Below are positions 52,233 to 60,547 of a stretch of DNA of 64,000 bases, one piece after another (the first letter of the stretch is position 1; each line of letters opens with the position of its first letter). Where the stretch lies: assembly GCA_964607705.1 (NCBI GenBank), contig CAZSLI010000003.1, positions 62,001-126,000 on the forward strand, given 5' to 3'. Below the pieces are notes generated by a model. The model made no database searches, had not been told where the DNA came from, and saw only the letters and a program-made list of their open reading frames with translations. The position numbers and the translations under genes are program-made. The stretch comes from CAZSLI01 sp964607705 (lineage in GTDB: Bacteria; Actinomycetota; Coriobacteriia; Anaerosomatales; PHET01).

Positions 52233-52321
52233 GCACGGCGATGTTCCCCTCGGTAGGCGGCCTCCATTCGAAGGCCGGTGATTCTCCCCTCGTTAGCGGT
52301 TGCTCCCCCACACCGCCGTGC
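52233..52321 (-). promoter_or_regulatory. Stem-enclosed leader element with two 15-nt direct repeats
   Basis: An 8-bp stem GCACGGCG/CGCCGTGC (52233-52240 with 52314-52321) encloses an internal hairpin CGGCCT/AGGCCG (52258-52263 with 52272-52277). It also encloses two copies of a 15-mer (minus strand TACCGAGGGGAACAT and TAACGAGGGGAGAAT, differing at 3 positions) whose centres are 40 bp apart. It could be an RNA leader or tandem protein sites. Confidence 0.45.
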
Positions 52322-52345
52322 TGCTAAACCCTGACAATTCGCAGG

Positions 52346-52374
52346 AAAAAATAGGCTTCTACCAGCAGAAACCT
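52346..52374 (-). terminator. Intrinsic terminator in the exopolysaccharide leader
   Basis: On the minus strand an 8-pair stem AGGTTTCT/AGAAGCCT (one G-U pair, six-base loop) is followed by A and T6. An upstream CCTGTC (52394-52399) can pair with GACAGG (52372-52377), which includes the first three bases of the terminator stem. The two folds exclude each other, as in attenuation. Confidence 0.65.
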
Positions 52375-52447
52375 GTCTCGGCGTACGGGTCACGACAGGC
52401 ACGACTCGGGAACGAACAGCTCATCGAACCGATCCCGGGGAGGATGC

Positions 52448-52720
52448 ATGTGCTGTTGGCTACTGATCGGATGGGCGTTCGCGCCGCGTCTTGCGCTCGT
52501 ACTCATGTGGCTGTTCACGGACCGCATCAGCGCGGCGTTCGGCGGCATCCTGCTTCCGCTCATCGGCTTCTTCGTGCTGCCGTGGACGACTCTCGTCTAC
52601 ACGCTTACGGCGCCCGGGGGGCTGGGTCTCATCGACATCGCCTTCCTGGTACTAGCGCTGGTCGCGGACCTCAGTTCGTACGGCGGCGGCTACAGGTATC
52701 GCACCCGCTCCGCGACGTGA
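52448..52720 (+). CDS. Small conserved membrane protein
   Basis: A 90-residue protein starting MCCWLLIGWAFAPRLALVLM, with two or three hydrophobic segments (about 3-20, 28-52 and 60-76) and a Tyr/Gly/Arg tail SSYGGGYRYRTRSAT. The ATG at 52448 lies four bases after ggggagg. Proteins of this type with an initial Cys-rich membrane segment are widespread in Actinobacteria without known function. It is divergent from the exopolysaccharide operon. Confidence 0.7.
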   Translation: MCCWLLIGWAFAPRLALVLMWLFTDRISAAFGGILLPLIGFFVLPWTTLVYTLTAPGGLGLIDIAFLVLALVADLSSYGGGYRYRTRSAT

Positions 52721-52808
52721 GGCTCACTCGCCGGGACCAGCGTTTACCAACCTAGGCGCGAGGGTAGTCGGGACGGTGTCAGGACCCGAGATCCGAGGAG
52801 GATTCAAC

Positions 52809-53108
52809 ATGGTCGACGAAAGCCGGACGATGTCCGATCAGGGACCGGTGCTCACGTGCCAGAAGACGGACTGCGCCTACAACCAGAGCGAGTGCTGCTT
52901 CGCGATGGGGATCGAGGTGGGAGACGAGCACCCCATGTGCGACACGTACACCCACAGCGCGTCGCGGATGGGCCAGGAGTTGGCAGCGGTCATGACGTGC
53001 AAGGTCCAAGACTGCCACTTCAACCAGGGTCGGGAGTGCCACGCCGCAGGAATCACGGTCGGCGAACACAGCGGACACGCTGACTGCCTTACCGCACGCA
53101 TGAGTTAG
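52809..53108 (+). CDS. Protein with two DUF1540 cysteine-rich domains
   Basis: A 99-residue protein with two copies of the DUF1540 pattern: LTCQKTDCAYNQSECCFA to HPMCDTY and MTCKVQDCHFNQGRECHAAG to HADC. Each has four cysteines spaced to bind one metal ion. The ATG at 52809 follows gaggagg. DUF1540 proteins are small, probably zinc- or iron-binding, often in spore-formers and actinobacteria, and of unknown function. It is a single-gene unit, with stop 46 bases from the convergent mltG. Confidence 0.88.
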   Translation: MVDESRTMSDQGPVLTCQKTDCAYNQSECCFAMGIEVGDEHPMCDTYTHSASRMGQELAAVMTCKVQDCHFNQGRECHAAGITVGEHSGHADCLTARMS

Positions 53109-53154
53109 CGACTACTCGCCAACACGTCGCGTCCGGCGGCAAGGTCAGACGAGG

Positions 53155-54246
53155 CTACTTTCCGAACGTCCGTCGGTAGACCTCGACCGCTTTCAAGAAG
53201 TCGCTGTACGAGTTCGTGAACGTCTGGGAGCCGTCCTTGCCCGTCAGCACGTAGTAGTAGTACTTGGTCTTCGCAGGATGCGCCGCCGCCTCGATCGCTC
53301 GCAGCCCAGGGCTCGCGAGCGGTCCGGGCGGCAGCCCTGCGTTGGCGTACGTGTTGTACGGATTCGGGTTCTGCAGGTCCGACTTGCGGATCACCTTCGT
53401 GCCGGGTGGCAGGAAGTAGAAGACCGTCGAGTCGAGTTGCAGGCGCATGCCCGCCTTCAGCCGGTTGTAGATGACCGAGGACACCAGCGGGTATTCCTTG
53501 GAGAGTCGCACCTCGCGCTCGATGATGGACGCGATGGTCACGACGTCGGCGACCGTCAGGTTCTTGGACTTCGCGTACGACAGGTCGACCGTCGCGATCT
53601 CCTCGTCGAACTGGTCGAGCATCATGTCGACGATCTTCTCCGGCCTGGTGCCCTTCTTGATGCGATAGGTCTTCGGGAAGAGATAGCCCTCGAGCGAGTC
53701 GCCGTATGCGCCCTTCACGTACGGGTGCTCGGCGGCGAACTGCGGTGCACCGTGCTTGAGCAGCTGGAGCATCTCGGCTTCGGAGACGCCGGTGCGGGCC
53801 GCGAAACGGGCGGCGATCTGGTTGACGTTGAAGCCCTCGGGGATCGGCACGTCGTAGTAGACGATATTCGGGCCCTTCTGCAACTTCTCGAGCACGAGCG
53901 TGTCGGGCATGCCGGTGGCGAGCAGGTACTGCCCCGGCTTCAGCTTCCCGTCCACGCCGGCTTGCCGAGCATGCCACCTGAACATCAGCGCGTTCTTCAC
54001 CACGCCCGCCGAGGAAAGCTGTTCGGCGATAGTCTGTGTGCCGGAGCCGCGCGCGATAGTCAGCTCGACCGGCTTGCCAGGAGCCATCTTCGTGTCCGGC
54101 TTGAGGAACAGGTCCCAGCCGACCGCGGCTGCGGCGAGGGCCACGATCAGTACGAGCGTCAGCGCGGCGAGCACGACACGGGCCGCTCCACCGCTCCTAC
54201 GCCGGGTCCTGCCGCTTCTCTTGTAGCTCTTGCCGTCCTCGAGCAC
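53155..54246 (-). CDS. mltG: Endolytic murein transglycosylase MltG
   Basis: A 363-residue membrane-anchored YceG/MltG protein: a basic N-terminus, one helix (about 22-46), a LysM-like part and the catalytic region TIASIIEREVRLSKEYPLVS, where the Glu after the two Ile is the active-site acid, followed by YNRLKAGMRLQLDSTVFYFL and NPYNTYANAGLPPGPLASPG. It cuts nascent glycan strands and sets their length. The GTG start at 54246 is plausible but has a weak ribosome site. In many genomes it neighbours the Holliday-junction resolvase ruvX, which is not present here. Confidence 0.95.
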   Translation of the reverse strand: MLEDGKSYKRSGRTRRRSGGAARVVLAALTLVLIVALAAAAVGWDLFLKPDTKMAPGKPVELTIARGSGTQTIAEQLSSAGVVKNALMFRWHARQAGVDGKLKPGQYLLATGMPDTLVLEKLQKGPNIVYYDVPIPEGFNVNQIAARFAARTGVSEAEMLQLLKHGAPQFAAEHPYVKGAYGDSLEGYLFPKTYRIKKGTRPEKIVDMMLDQFDEEIATVDLSYAKSKNLTVADVVTIASIIEREVRLSKEYPLVSSVIYNRLKAGMRLQLDSTVFYFLPPGTKVIRKSDLQNPNPYNTYANAGLPPGPLASPGLRAIEAAAHPAKTKYYYYVLTGKDGSQTFTNSYSDFLKAVEVYRRTFGK

Positions 54247-54425
54247 GTGTCGTCACTTTCGCCAGGTACAATGCGCGCCCGTTGGGCATCGTGCATCAGG
54301 CTAACATGCGCGGTCGCGCGTGCGAGTCTTTGCCACTCAGCCGTTGCGCGGCCCTGAGCAGCACGCGACGCCCCTACCACCAGACCTGACCTTCGCGTAA
54401 CCTTCAGGACTCAGGAGGGAGACAC

Positions 54426-55277
54426 ATGACCACTCAGATTCCCCGTGCGCAGTTCGGCATATGCGGTGGCTCTGGCTCGCTGTCGTTCGACTTCCCGGCC
54501 GCGCTGGCCGACGAACGGGTGACCGTGCTTGCAACCGACCTCGTCTTCGAGACCCCGTTCGGCCGCTCGCCTGCATTCACCCACTTTCGCGTGGATGTCC
54601 CCGCTGGGCCGCGCGATGTCCTTGCGGTCAAGATGCATGGGTGGCGACGCGGCGTGAAGCGCGCCGACGCCTCGCTGCAGACCTTCTGGGTCTTCCACGA
54701 GGCCGGTGTCTCAAAGGTCCTCGCAGATGGTGGAGTAGGATCGCTCAACCACCTTCTCGACCCGCGCGACGTTGTAGTGCCGGACGACTTCATCGACCTG
54801 TCGATGAAGCAGGACATCTACGTCCGCGGTGACCACCTGCTCATCATGCGCCGCCCGATGTGCCCCGATCTCTCCGCCCACCTCTACGAGGGCGCGTCCT
54901 CGGCAGACTTCGGTCACGTCTACCGCCGAGGAACCTACCTCGTCACTGACGGCCCCCGCTTCGAGTCGGTCGCGGAGGTCGATTACATGCGCCGACTGGG
55001 CGGCGACGTCATCGGCCAGTCATTGTCGCCGGAGGTCTTCCTGGCGCGTGACATCGGCGCCTGCTACGCCGGCATCTACCTCGTCGTGAACTATGGCGAA
55101 GGGGTCGTTCGCGAGTGGGAGCACGAGGAGCTCAAGTCGGCGTTCTTCGAGGAATCGGAGACCCTAGCGCGAATCGTGTTAGAGACGATAGCCAACGCCG
55201 ACCTCGACGCTGACTGCGGCTGCTCGGAGTTCCGCAAGCCCAGCCTTCTCGGTCTGCCCGACGAACGGGAACTCTAA
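54426..55277 (+). CDS. MTA/purine nucleoside phosphorylase-like protein
   Basis: A 283-residue protein of the PNP/MTAP family: the phosphate-binding start FGICGGSGSLSFDFPAALAD, then GVSKVLADGGVGSLNHLLDP, VVVPDDFIDLSMKQDIYVRG and the base/ribose site DGPRFESVAEVDYMRRLGGD, VIGQSLSPEVFLARDIGACY. It probably splits 5'-methylthioadenosine, 5'-deoxyadenosine or a related purine nucleoside such as a futalosine derivative. The ATG follows caggaggga. It lies five bases before an amidohydrolase of the MtaD/MqnX group, so the pair likely acts on one nucleoside. Confidence 0.85.
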   Translation: MTTQIPRAQFGICGGSGSLSFDFPAALADERVTVLATDLVFETPFGRSPAFTHFRVDVPAGPRDVLAVKMHGWRRGVKRADASLQTFWVFHEAGVSKVLADGGVGSLNHLLDPRDVVVPDDFIDLSMKQDIYVRGDHLLIMRRPMCPDLSAHLYEGASSADFGHVYRRGTYLVTDGPRFESVAEVDYMRRLGGDVIGQSLSPEVFLARDIGACYAGIYLVVNYGEGVVREWEHEELKSAFFEESETLARIVLETIANADLDADCGCSEFRKPSLLGLPDEREL

Positions 55278-55282
55278 GCCCC

Positions 55283-56590
55283 ATGCTCATCACAGCCGAC
55301 TGGGTCGTACCCGTCTCCCGCCGCCCGATCCGTGACGGCGCCGTACTGGTGGCCAGCGGCCGAGTGGTCGAAGTGGGCACCGCCGAGGACCTTGCCGGCA
55401 TGCCCGATGCCCGCGAGCGATTCGACTTCCCCGGCTGCGTCCTGATGCCGGGGCTGGTCAACGCTCACACGCACCTATCGCTTTCGGCGATGGAGGGCCT
55501 GCTCGAACCCGACGCGTTCGAGCGCTGGCTTCCTCGGCTCGTAGCGGGCATGAAGTCGTGGGATGCCGACGACTACGCCGCCTCGGCAGCGCTTGGCGCC
55601 CGTCTCTGCCTCCAAGCCGGCGTCACGGTGGTCGGCGACATCGTCTACGGACCCGAATCCGCTGCGGCGGCCGGTGACGCCGGGCTCGGCGGCACCTTCT
55701 ACTGGGAAGTCCTGGGCATTGACGGCCCGTCGCTGTACGCGGCCCTTGAGCGCATGGAGTTCCCTGGCGGCGAGCGGGCCAAGTGCGGGCCTCGTATGCG
55801 ATGCGGCCTCTCACCCCACTCCGCCTACACCTCCGGCCTCAGCCTGCTCCGAGCCGTCCACGAGGCGGCGAACGAAATGGGTCTGCCTGTGGCGATCCAC
55901 GTCGCGGAATCGGCGGCCGAGACACAGTTGCTCAAGGACGGCACCGGCCCGCTGGCGCAGGTGTTGGATCACCTGCTTCACGACTTTGAGCCGCCCGGGG
56001 TCAGCCCTATCGCCTACCTCGACCGGCTCGGCGTTCTCGACGGCGCGGCGGCGGTTCACCTCGGGCAAGCGCTCCCTACCGACATCCCACGCCTCGCTGC
56101 CACCACTCGCGGCACGGTCACCTGCCCGCGATCCAACCACTTCCTGGACAACGCGCGGCCCAAGGTGCGCAGGATGCTCAACGCGGGCATCCCGGTAGGC
56201 GTCGGGACCGACTCCTCGGCGAGCAACCAAGACTTGGACCTCTTCGAGGAGCTCCGCGTCTTGCAGGAGGACGACCCGACGCTCGACTCAGCCAAGCTCA
56301 TCGAGCTCGTAACGGCAATGGGCGCGATCGTGCTGGGCCTCGAGGACCGGTTCGGCTTCATCGAGCGCGGCATGCAGGCCGACTTCGCGATCTTCCGCAC
56401 CGGCAGGACCGCCTCCCCCGAGGACGAGCTCGTGCGGGTGGGCGGCCGCAAGACGCTCGAAGCGGTCATGAGTGCGGGCGTATGGCGCCTGCTCTCGGGA
56501 GCGCCGACTCAGGACACCGACGCTGCGGTCCTCGCGCGCACCAAGACCGCCGCCGAGAAGGCGCGCGCCGCGATGGGCAGCGCCTTCTAG
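55283..56590 (+). CDS. Amidohydrolase of the MTA/SAH/aminofutalosine deaminase group
   Basis: A 435-residue TIM-barrel metal-dependent deaminase. VNAHTHLSLSAMEG carries the HxH metal site, GLSPHSAYTSG and AIHVAESAAETQLLKDG provide the next His and Glu, then AAVHLGQALP, CPRSNHFLDNARPKV and GVGTDSSASNQDLDLFEELR with the catalytic Asp. The CPRSN motif is typical of MqnX aminofutalosine deaminases and close MtaD relatives. Given mqnA, mqnC and mqnE in the window, a role in futalosine formation is possible; deamination of MTA or deoxyadenosine is the alternative. A terminator follows. Confidence 0.85.
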   Translation: MLITADWVVPVSRRPIRDGAVLVASGRVVEVGTAEDLAGMPDARERFDFPGCVLMPGLVNAHTHLSLSAMEGLLEPDAFERWLPRLVAGMKSWDADDYAASAALGARLCLQAGVTVVGDIVYGPESAAAAGDAGLGGTFYWEVLGIDGPSLYAALERMEFPGGERAKCGPRMRCGLSPHSAYTSGLSLLRAVHEAANEMGLPVAIHVAESAAETQLLKDGTGPLAQVLDHLLHDFEPPGVSPIAYLDRLGVLDGAAAVHLGQALPTDIPRLAATTRGTVTCPRSNHFLDNARPKVRRMLNAGIPVGVGTDSSASNQDLDLFEELRVLQEDDPTLDSAKLIELVTAMGAIVLGLEDRFGFIERGMQADFAIFRTGRTASPEDELVRVGGRKTLEAVMSAGVWRLLSGAPTQDTDAAVLARTKTAAEKARAAMGSAF

Positions 56591-56600
56591 AGACAAGCAA

Positions 56601-56627
56601 GCGGGCGCCCCCAAGGGGACGCCCGCC
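56601..56627 (+). terminator. Terminator after the amidohydrolase gene
   Basis: GC-rich stem GCGGGCG/CGCCCGC extended by CCCC/GGGG across one mismatch, followed by CGTTTCG. It lies between the convergent amidohydrolase and livF genes. Confidence 0.7.
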
Positions 56628-56653
56628 GTTTCGATCCTTTGGCGCTCGGCTCT

Positions 56654-57361
56654 CTAGGACTCGCCCAGGTACGCCTTGCGCACTTCCTCGTTCGCCATGA
56701 GTTCCTTGCCGGAACCGGAGAGCTTGATCTCTCCGGTCTCGAGCACGTAGCCGCGGTGGGCGATGGAGAGAGCGAGGTTGGCGTTCTGCTCGACGAGCAG
56801 GATGGTGATGCCATCGCTGTTGAGCTTCTCGATGATCTCGAAGATGGTCTCCACGACGACCGGCGCGAGTCCCATGGAGGGCTCGTCCAGCATAAGCAGG
56901 CGCGGGCGAGCCATCATGGCGCGTCCCATGGCGAGCATCTGCTGCTCGCCGCCCGAGAGCGTACCGCCCTTCTGGGTGAGGCGCTCCTTGAGACGCGGGA
57001 AGAGCTCGCACACGTGATCGAGGTCTTCCTTGATCTCCGCCTTGTCGTTGCGAAGGTACGAGCCCATCTCGAGGTTCTCCATGACGGTCATCCGCGCAAA
57101 GATGCGGCGACCTTCGGGGACCTGGATGATGCGCTTCTGCGTCACGAGGTGCGCAGGCATACCGCTCACGACTTCACCGTCGAGAGTGATAGAGCCGACC
57201 TTGGGGTTCAACTGGCCAGAGATGGTCTTGAGCGTCGTCGACTTGCCGGCGCCGTTCGCACCGATCAGCGTGACGATCTCGCCCTCGTTGACCTCGATGC
57301 TGACTCCGCGGAGCGCCTCGATCTGGCCATAGAACGTGTGAATCGAATCGACCTTGAGCAC
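56654..57361 (-). CDS. livF: Branched-chain amino acid ABC transporter ATPase LivF
   Basis: A 235-residue ATPase from a GTG at 57361: Walker A GANGAGKST, signature LSGGEQQMLAMGRAMMARP and Walker B LLMLDEPSMGLAP, the LivF form. It pairs with LivG. Last gene of livK-H-M-G-F, starting directly after livG. Confidence 0.95.
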   Translation of the reverse strand: MLKVDSIHTFYGQIEALRGVSIEVNEGEIVTLIGANGAGKSTTLKTISGQLNPKVGSITLDGEVVSGMPAHLVTQKRIIQVPEGRRIFARMTVMENLEMGSYLRNDKAEIKEDLDHVCELFPRLKERLTQKGGTLSGGEQQMLAMGRAMMARPRLLMLDEPSMGLAPVVVETIFEIIEKLNSDGITILLVEQNANLALSIAHRGYVLETGEIKLSGSGKELMANEEVRKAYLGES

Positions 57362-57363
57362 GT

Positions 57364-58224
57364 CTACTCCTCCCCGCCTGTGACCGAAGTGTCTTCGGCG
57401 GGTGCTTTGCCTGATGCTTCAGGGGCGATTCCCTGAGCAGCGAGTTCGGCCTCGAATGCAGCCTTCGCGTCCTTGCCGAGGTACGCCTCGATGACCTGAG
57501 GATTGCGCTGAATCTCGGCGGGCAGGCCCTCGGCGATCTTCTGGCCAAAGTCGAGCACGTAGATACGGTCGGCGATGTCCATGACGACCTTCATGTCGTG
57601 CTCGATGAGCAGGACGGTCACGCCGGCATCGCGGATCTTGCGCACGAGCTTGGTGAGCTCTGCGCTCTCCTGCGGGTTCATGCCTGCGGCAGGCTCGTCC
57701 AGAAGGATCAGCTTGGGCTCAGTCGCCATCGCCCGAGCGATCTCGAGGCGGCGCTGGTCGCCGTAGGGCAGGTTCTTGGCCAGCTCGTTGGCCTTGCCAG
57801 CGAGACCGACGAAGCGCAGGCGCTCGAGCGCCTCGTCCTGCGTGCGCTGCTCCTCGGCACGGAACTTCCGGCCGCGGATCAGGGCCTGGACGGGGCCTGC
57901 GAGGGACTGCGTGTGCCGTCCGACCATGACGTTCTCGAGCGTCGTCATGTTGGCGAACAGGCGGATGTTTTGGAAGGTGCGAGCGATACCCATGCGGCAG
58001 ATCTTGTGCGGCTTGACGCCGACAAGAGTCGCACCGTCGAAGAGCAGCTCGCCTTCGGTGGCTTTGTAGATACCGGTGAGCAGGTTGAAGAACGTGGTCT
58101 TGCCGGCCCCGTTCGGGCCGATCAGCGCGACGATCTCACCCTGCTCGACGACGAGGTTGACGTTCGAGACGGCCTTGAGGCCCCCGAACTGCATCGTCAC
58201 GTTGTTGGCTTGTACCAGCGGCAT
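57364..58224 (-). CDS. livG: Branched-chain amino acid ABC transporter ATPase LivG
   Basis: A 286-residue ATPase: Walker A GPNGAGKTT, VGVKPHKICRMGIARTFQNI (LivG-specific), a signature with LPYGDQRRLEIARAMATEPK, and Walker B LILLDEPAAGMNPQE. It has an extra C-terminal Ala/Glu-rich tail of about 40 residues beyond the usual LivG length of around 255. It follows livM with 19 bases between. Confidence 0.95.
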   Translation of the reverse strand: MPLVQANNVTMQFGGLKAVSNVNLVVEQGEIVALIGPNGAGKTTFFNLLTGIYKATEGELLFDGATLVGVKPHKICRMGIARTFQNIRLFANMTTLENVMVGRHTQSLAGPVQALIRGRKFRAEEQRTQDEALERLRFVGLAGKANELAKNLPYGDQRRLEIARAMATEPKLILLDEPAAGMNPQESAELTKLVRKIRDAGVTVLLIEHDMKVVMDIADRIYVLDFGQKIAEGLPAEIQRNPQVIEAYLGKDAKAAFEAELAAQGIAPEASGKAPAEDTSVTGGEE

Positions 58225-58243
58225 GATCTGTTTCTCCGCTCGT

Positions 58244-59449
58244 CTACAGCAGGTTGTCGGGCTGGTCGGTCACGTGCTCGGCGTCGTACAGCGACTGGTT
58301 CTCCTCGGCAAGGATCGAGTCGTCCTCGGGCGCGAGCTCGCGAGCTCGGCGCTGGGACGGGATCATGCCTTGTGGTCGGACGGCCATCATGATGACCATC
58401 AGCAGACCGAAGACCAGGTAGCGGTAGTTGCCGATGAGGGAGGCCTGCTTCGAGTCCAGTGGCAGGATGCCTGAGGTGGCATAGCCCTGGATGATGAGCG
58501 GGACACCCTGGATGAGGATTGCTCCGATGATGGCGCCGGGGATCGAGCCCATGCCGCCGAGGACGACGACGCAGACGACGAAGACCGACTCCATGAACGT
58601 GAACGACTCGGGGCTCACGAAGCCCTGGAAGTACGCGAACGTGATGCCCGCGATACCACCGGCCAGAGCGCCGAGCGAGAATGCCCAGAGCTTCGAGCTG
58701 GTGATGTTGACGCCCACCGAGGTGGCGGCGACTTCGTCCTCGCGCATGGCGACCCATGCACGGCCGAGACGGGAGTCGTCGAGCCTGCGCACGAGCGTGA
58801 CGATCGCGATACACAGAACGATGATCACGTAGTACCAGAACATCTGGTTGGTGAATTGGAACTGCTGGCCGCTCGGCAGCGTGAACGAGATGTTCTCCTG
58901 CAGGAAGGCCAGGCCGGCGGGCATCGTGATGGGAAGCGGCACGATGAGGCCGTTGGCTCCATTGGTGAGGCCGAAGACGTTGTTCACGAGGAACAGTCGA
59001 ACGATCTCTCCGAAGCCGAGCGTGACGATCGCCAGGTAGTCACCGCGGAGCCTGAGGACCGGCGTACCGAGCGCGATACCGGTCATCGCAGCCACGATGG
59101 CTGCGACCGGCAGCATCATGTAATAGATCCACGGCGCCGAGGCGTCGCCGAGTGCGGCGAGCGCCGCCTGCCCAACAAGCACGCCCGCATAGGCGCCCAT
59201 CGCATAGAAGGCGATGTAGCCCAGGTCGAGCAGGCCCGCGAAACCGACGACGATGTTGAGGCCGAGCGCGAGCATGACGTACAGCCCGATCTGGCCGAGC
59301 GTTCGAATCATGAAGAACTGGCCGAGCGCCTGGAACATGATCGGAAGGAAGATGATCAGCAGGGTCAGCCCGACCGCAGTGGCGATCTTTGCCGGCGTCC
59401 GCTTGCTCGACGCGACGGTGGTGTTGACGTCCATTTTGCTTCCGCCCAT
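58244..59449 (-). CDS. livM: Branched-chain amino acid ABC transporter permease LivM
   Basis: A 401-residue permease with about nine helices and the BPD_transp_2 motifs LNIVVGFAGLLDLGYIAFYA, LRLRGDYLAIVTLGFGEIVR and VGVNITSSKLWAFSLGALAG. A cytoplasmic tail of about 45 residues is rich in Asp and Glu. Starts at the first ATG (59449) or at Met6 are both possible. The first follows the livH stop by two bases. Confidence 0.94.
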   Translation of the reverse strand: MGGSKMDVNTTVASSKRTPAKIATAVGLTLLIIFLPIMFQALGQFFMIRTLGQIGLYVMLALGLNIVVGFAGLLDLGYIAFYAMGAYAGVLVGQAALAALGDASAPWIYYMMLPVAAIVAAMTGIALGTPVLRLRGDYLAIVTLGFGEIVRLFLVNNVFGLTNGANGLIVPLPITMPAGLAFLQENISFTLPSGQQFQFTNQMFWYYVIIVLCIAIVTLVRRLDDSRLGRAWVAMREDEVAATSVGVNITSSKLWAFSLGALAGGIAGITFAYFQGFVSPESFTFMESVFVVCVVVLGGMGSIPGAIIGAILIQGVPLIIQGYATSGILPLDSKQASLIGNYRYLVFGLLMVIMMAVRPQGMIPSQRRARELAPEDDSILAEENQSLYDAEHVTDQPDNLL

Positions 59450-59451
59450 GG

Positions 59452-60405
59452 CTACACCTTCTCCACGACAGATTCGCCGAGCAGACCGCCCGGACGGAAG
59501 ATGAGTACGACGATCAGCACGACGAAGGCGATAACGTCCTTATAGCCCGAGCTGATATAGCCGGCGGCCAGCGACTCGACGATGCCGAGGACGAATCCAC
59601 CGAGCATCGCTCCGCGCAGGTTTCCGATACCGCCGAGGACGGCTGCCGTGAACGACTTCATGCCTGGGATGAATCCCATGTCGTATCGGATGGCGCCGTA
59701 GTACATACCGTTGAAGATACCGGCGACGGCGCCGAGCGCCGGGCCGATGAAGAACGCGATGGCGATGACGCGGTTGATGTCGATGCCCATCAGGCCTGCG
59801 GCGTCGCGGTCCTGTGACGTCGCGCGCATCGCCTTACCAACCTTGCTGCGCGAGACGAACGTGTCCAGCGCCACGAGGAGGATCAGCGACGTGCTGATGA
59901 TGAGCACCTGCATCGTGTTGATCTTCGCGCCCCCGATGCTGAACACCGTCTGGACCGGGATCACCGACGGGAAGGGCAGCGCCTTCGAATCGATGAACAG
60001 GAGGACGACGTTCTGCAGGAAGATGGACACACCGATCGCAGAGATCAGCGGCGCGAGGCGCGGCGCATGCCGCAGCGGCCGATACGCGAGCCGCTCGATG
60101 AGAACGCCGAGGAATCCCACGGCGACCATCGAGACGAAGAACACGATCAGCAGTAGAAGGACCGTGGCGAACCCACCGCTGTTCAGATACTCACGAAGAG
60201 GATCGATGGCGGGGACCGGCCAGGTGTCGTCAGTAAGGAACTTGAGGGTGAACAGGCCCACGTACGCGCCTGCCATGAGCATCTCGCTGTGAGCGAAGTT
60301 GATCATGAGCATGATGCCGTACACGAGCGTGTAGCCCAGAGCGATGAGCGCATACATGCCGCCCAACGTCAGGCCATTCACCAATTGCTCGATGAGTTGA
60401 TTCAC
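59452..60405 (-). CDS. livH: Branched-chain amino acid ABC transporter permease LivH
   Basis: About 317 residues from a GTG at 60405 (VNQLIEQLVNGLTLGGMYAL), with eight helices and the LivH motifs LIALGYTLVYGIMLMINFAH, RALRHAP-like PLRHAPRLAPLISAIGVSIF and RATSQDRDAAGLMGIDINRV. It forms the translocation pore with LivM. The frame is open further upstream, but those codons run into the attenuator region. Confidence 0.93.
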   Translation of the reverse strand: MNQLIEQLVNGLTLGGMYALIALGYTLVYGIMLMINFAHSEMLMAGAYVGLFTLKFLTDDTWPVPAIDPLREYLNSGGFATVLLLLIVFFVSMVAVGFLGVLIERLAYRPLRHAPRLAPLISAIGVSIFLQNVVLLFIDSKALPFPSVIPVQTVFSIGGAKINTMQVLIISTSLILLVALDTFVSRSKVGKAMRATSQDRDAAGLMGIDINRVIAIAFFIGPALGAVAGIFNGMYYGAIRYDMGFIPGMKSFTAAVLGGIGNLRGAMLGGFVLGIVESLAAGYISSGYKDVIAFVVLIVVLIFRPGGLLGESVVEKV

Positions 60406-60476
60406 GCTTGTGGAGACCTTCCAGGACACCGCCGGCTTCGTTGCCGGCGGATGGAGTAGCACCGGGGTTCAGGAAA

Positions 60477-60515
60477 ACGGCCCGGGCGGAGTGTGGTACC
60501 GCCCGCCCGGGCCGT
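60477..60515 (-). terminator. Attenuator hairpin between livK and livH
   Basis: Eleven-bp GC stem ACGGCCCGGGC/GCCCGGGCCGT (60477-60487 with 60505-60515), followed on the minus strand by TTTTCC. It is a partial terminator that allows more binding protein than permease. Confidence 0.75.
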
Positions 60516-60547
60516 CCTGTGCGATGTTGCTTAGAGCAGGCCCAGAC

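Larger units (their letters stand above)
52137..52447. other. Leader region of the exopolysaccharide operon (divergent intergenic)
   Basis: 311 bases without a gene between the exopolysaccharide operon (minus) and a small membrane protein gene (plus). It contains a U6 intrinsic terminator, an alternative pairing partner for it, and an enclosed repeat structure, each listed separately. Confidence 0.65.
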
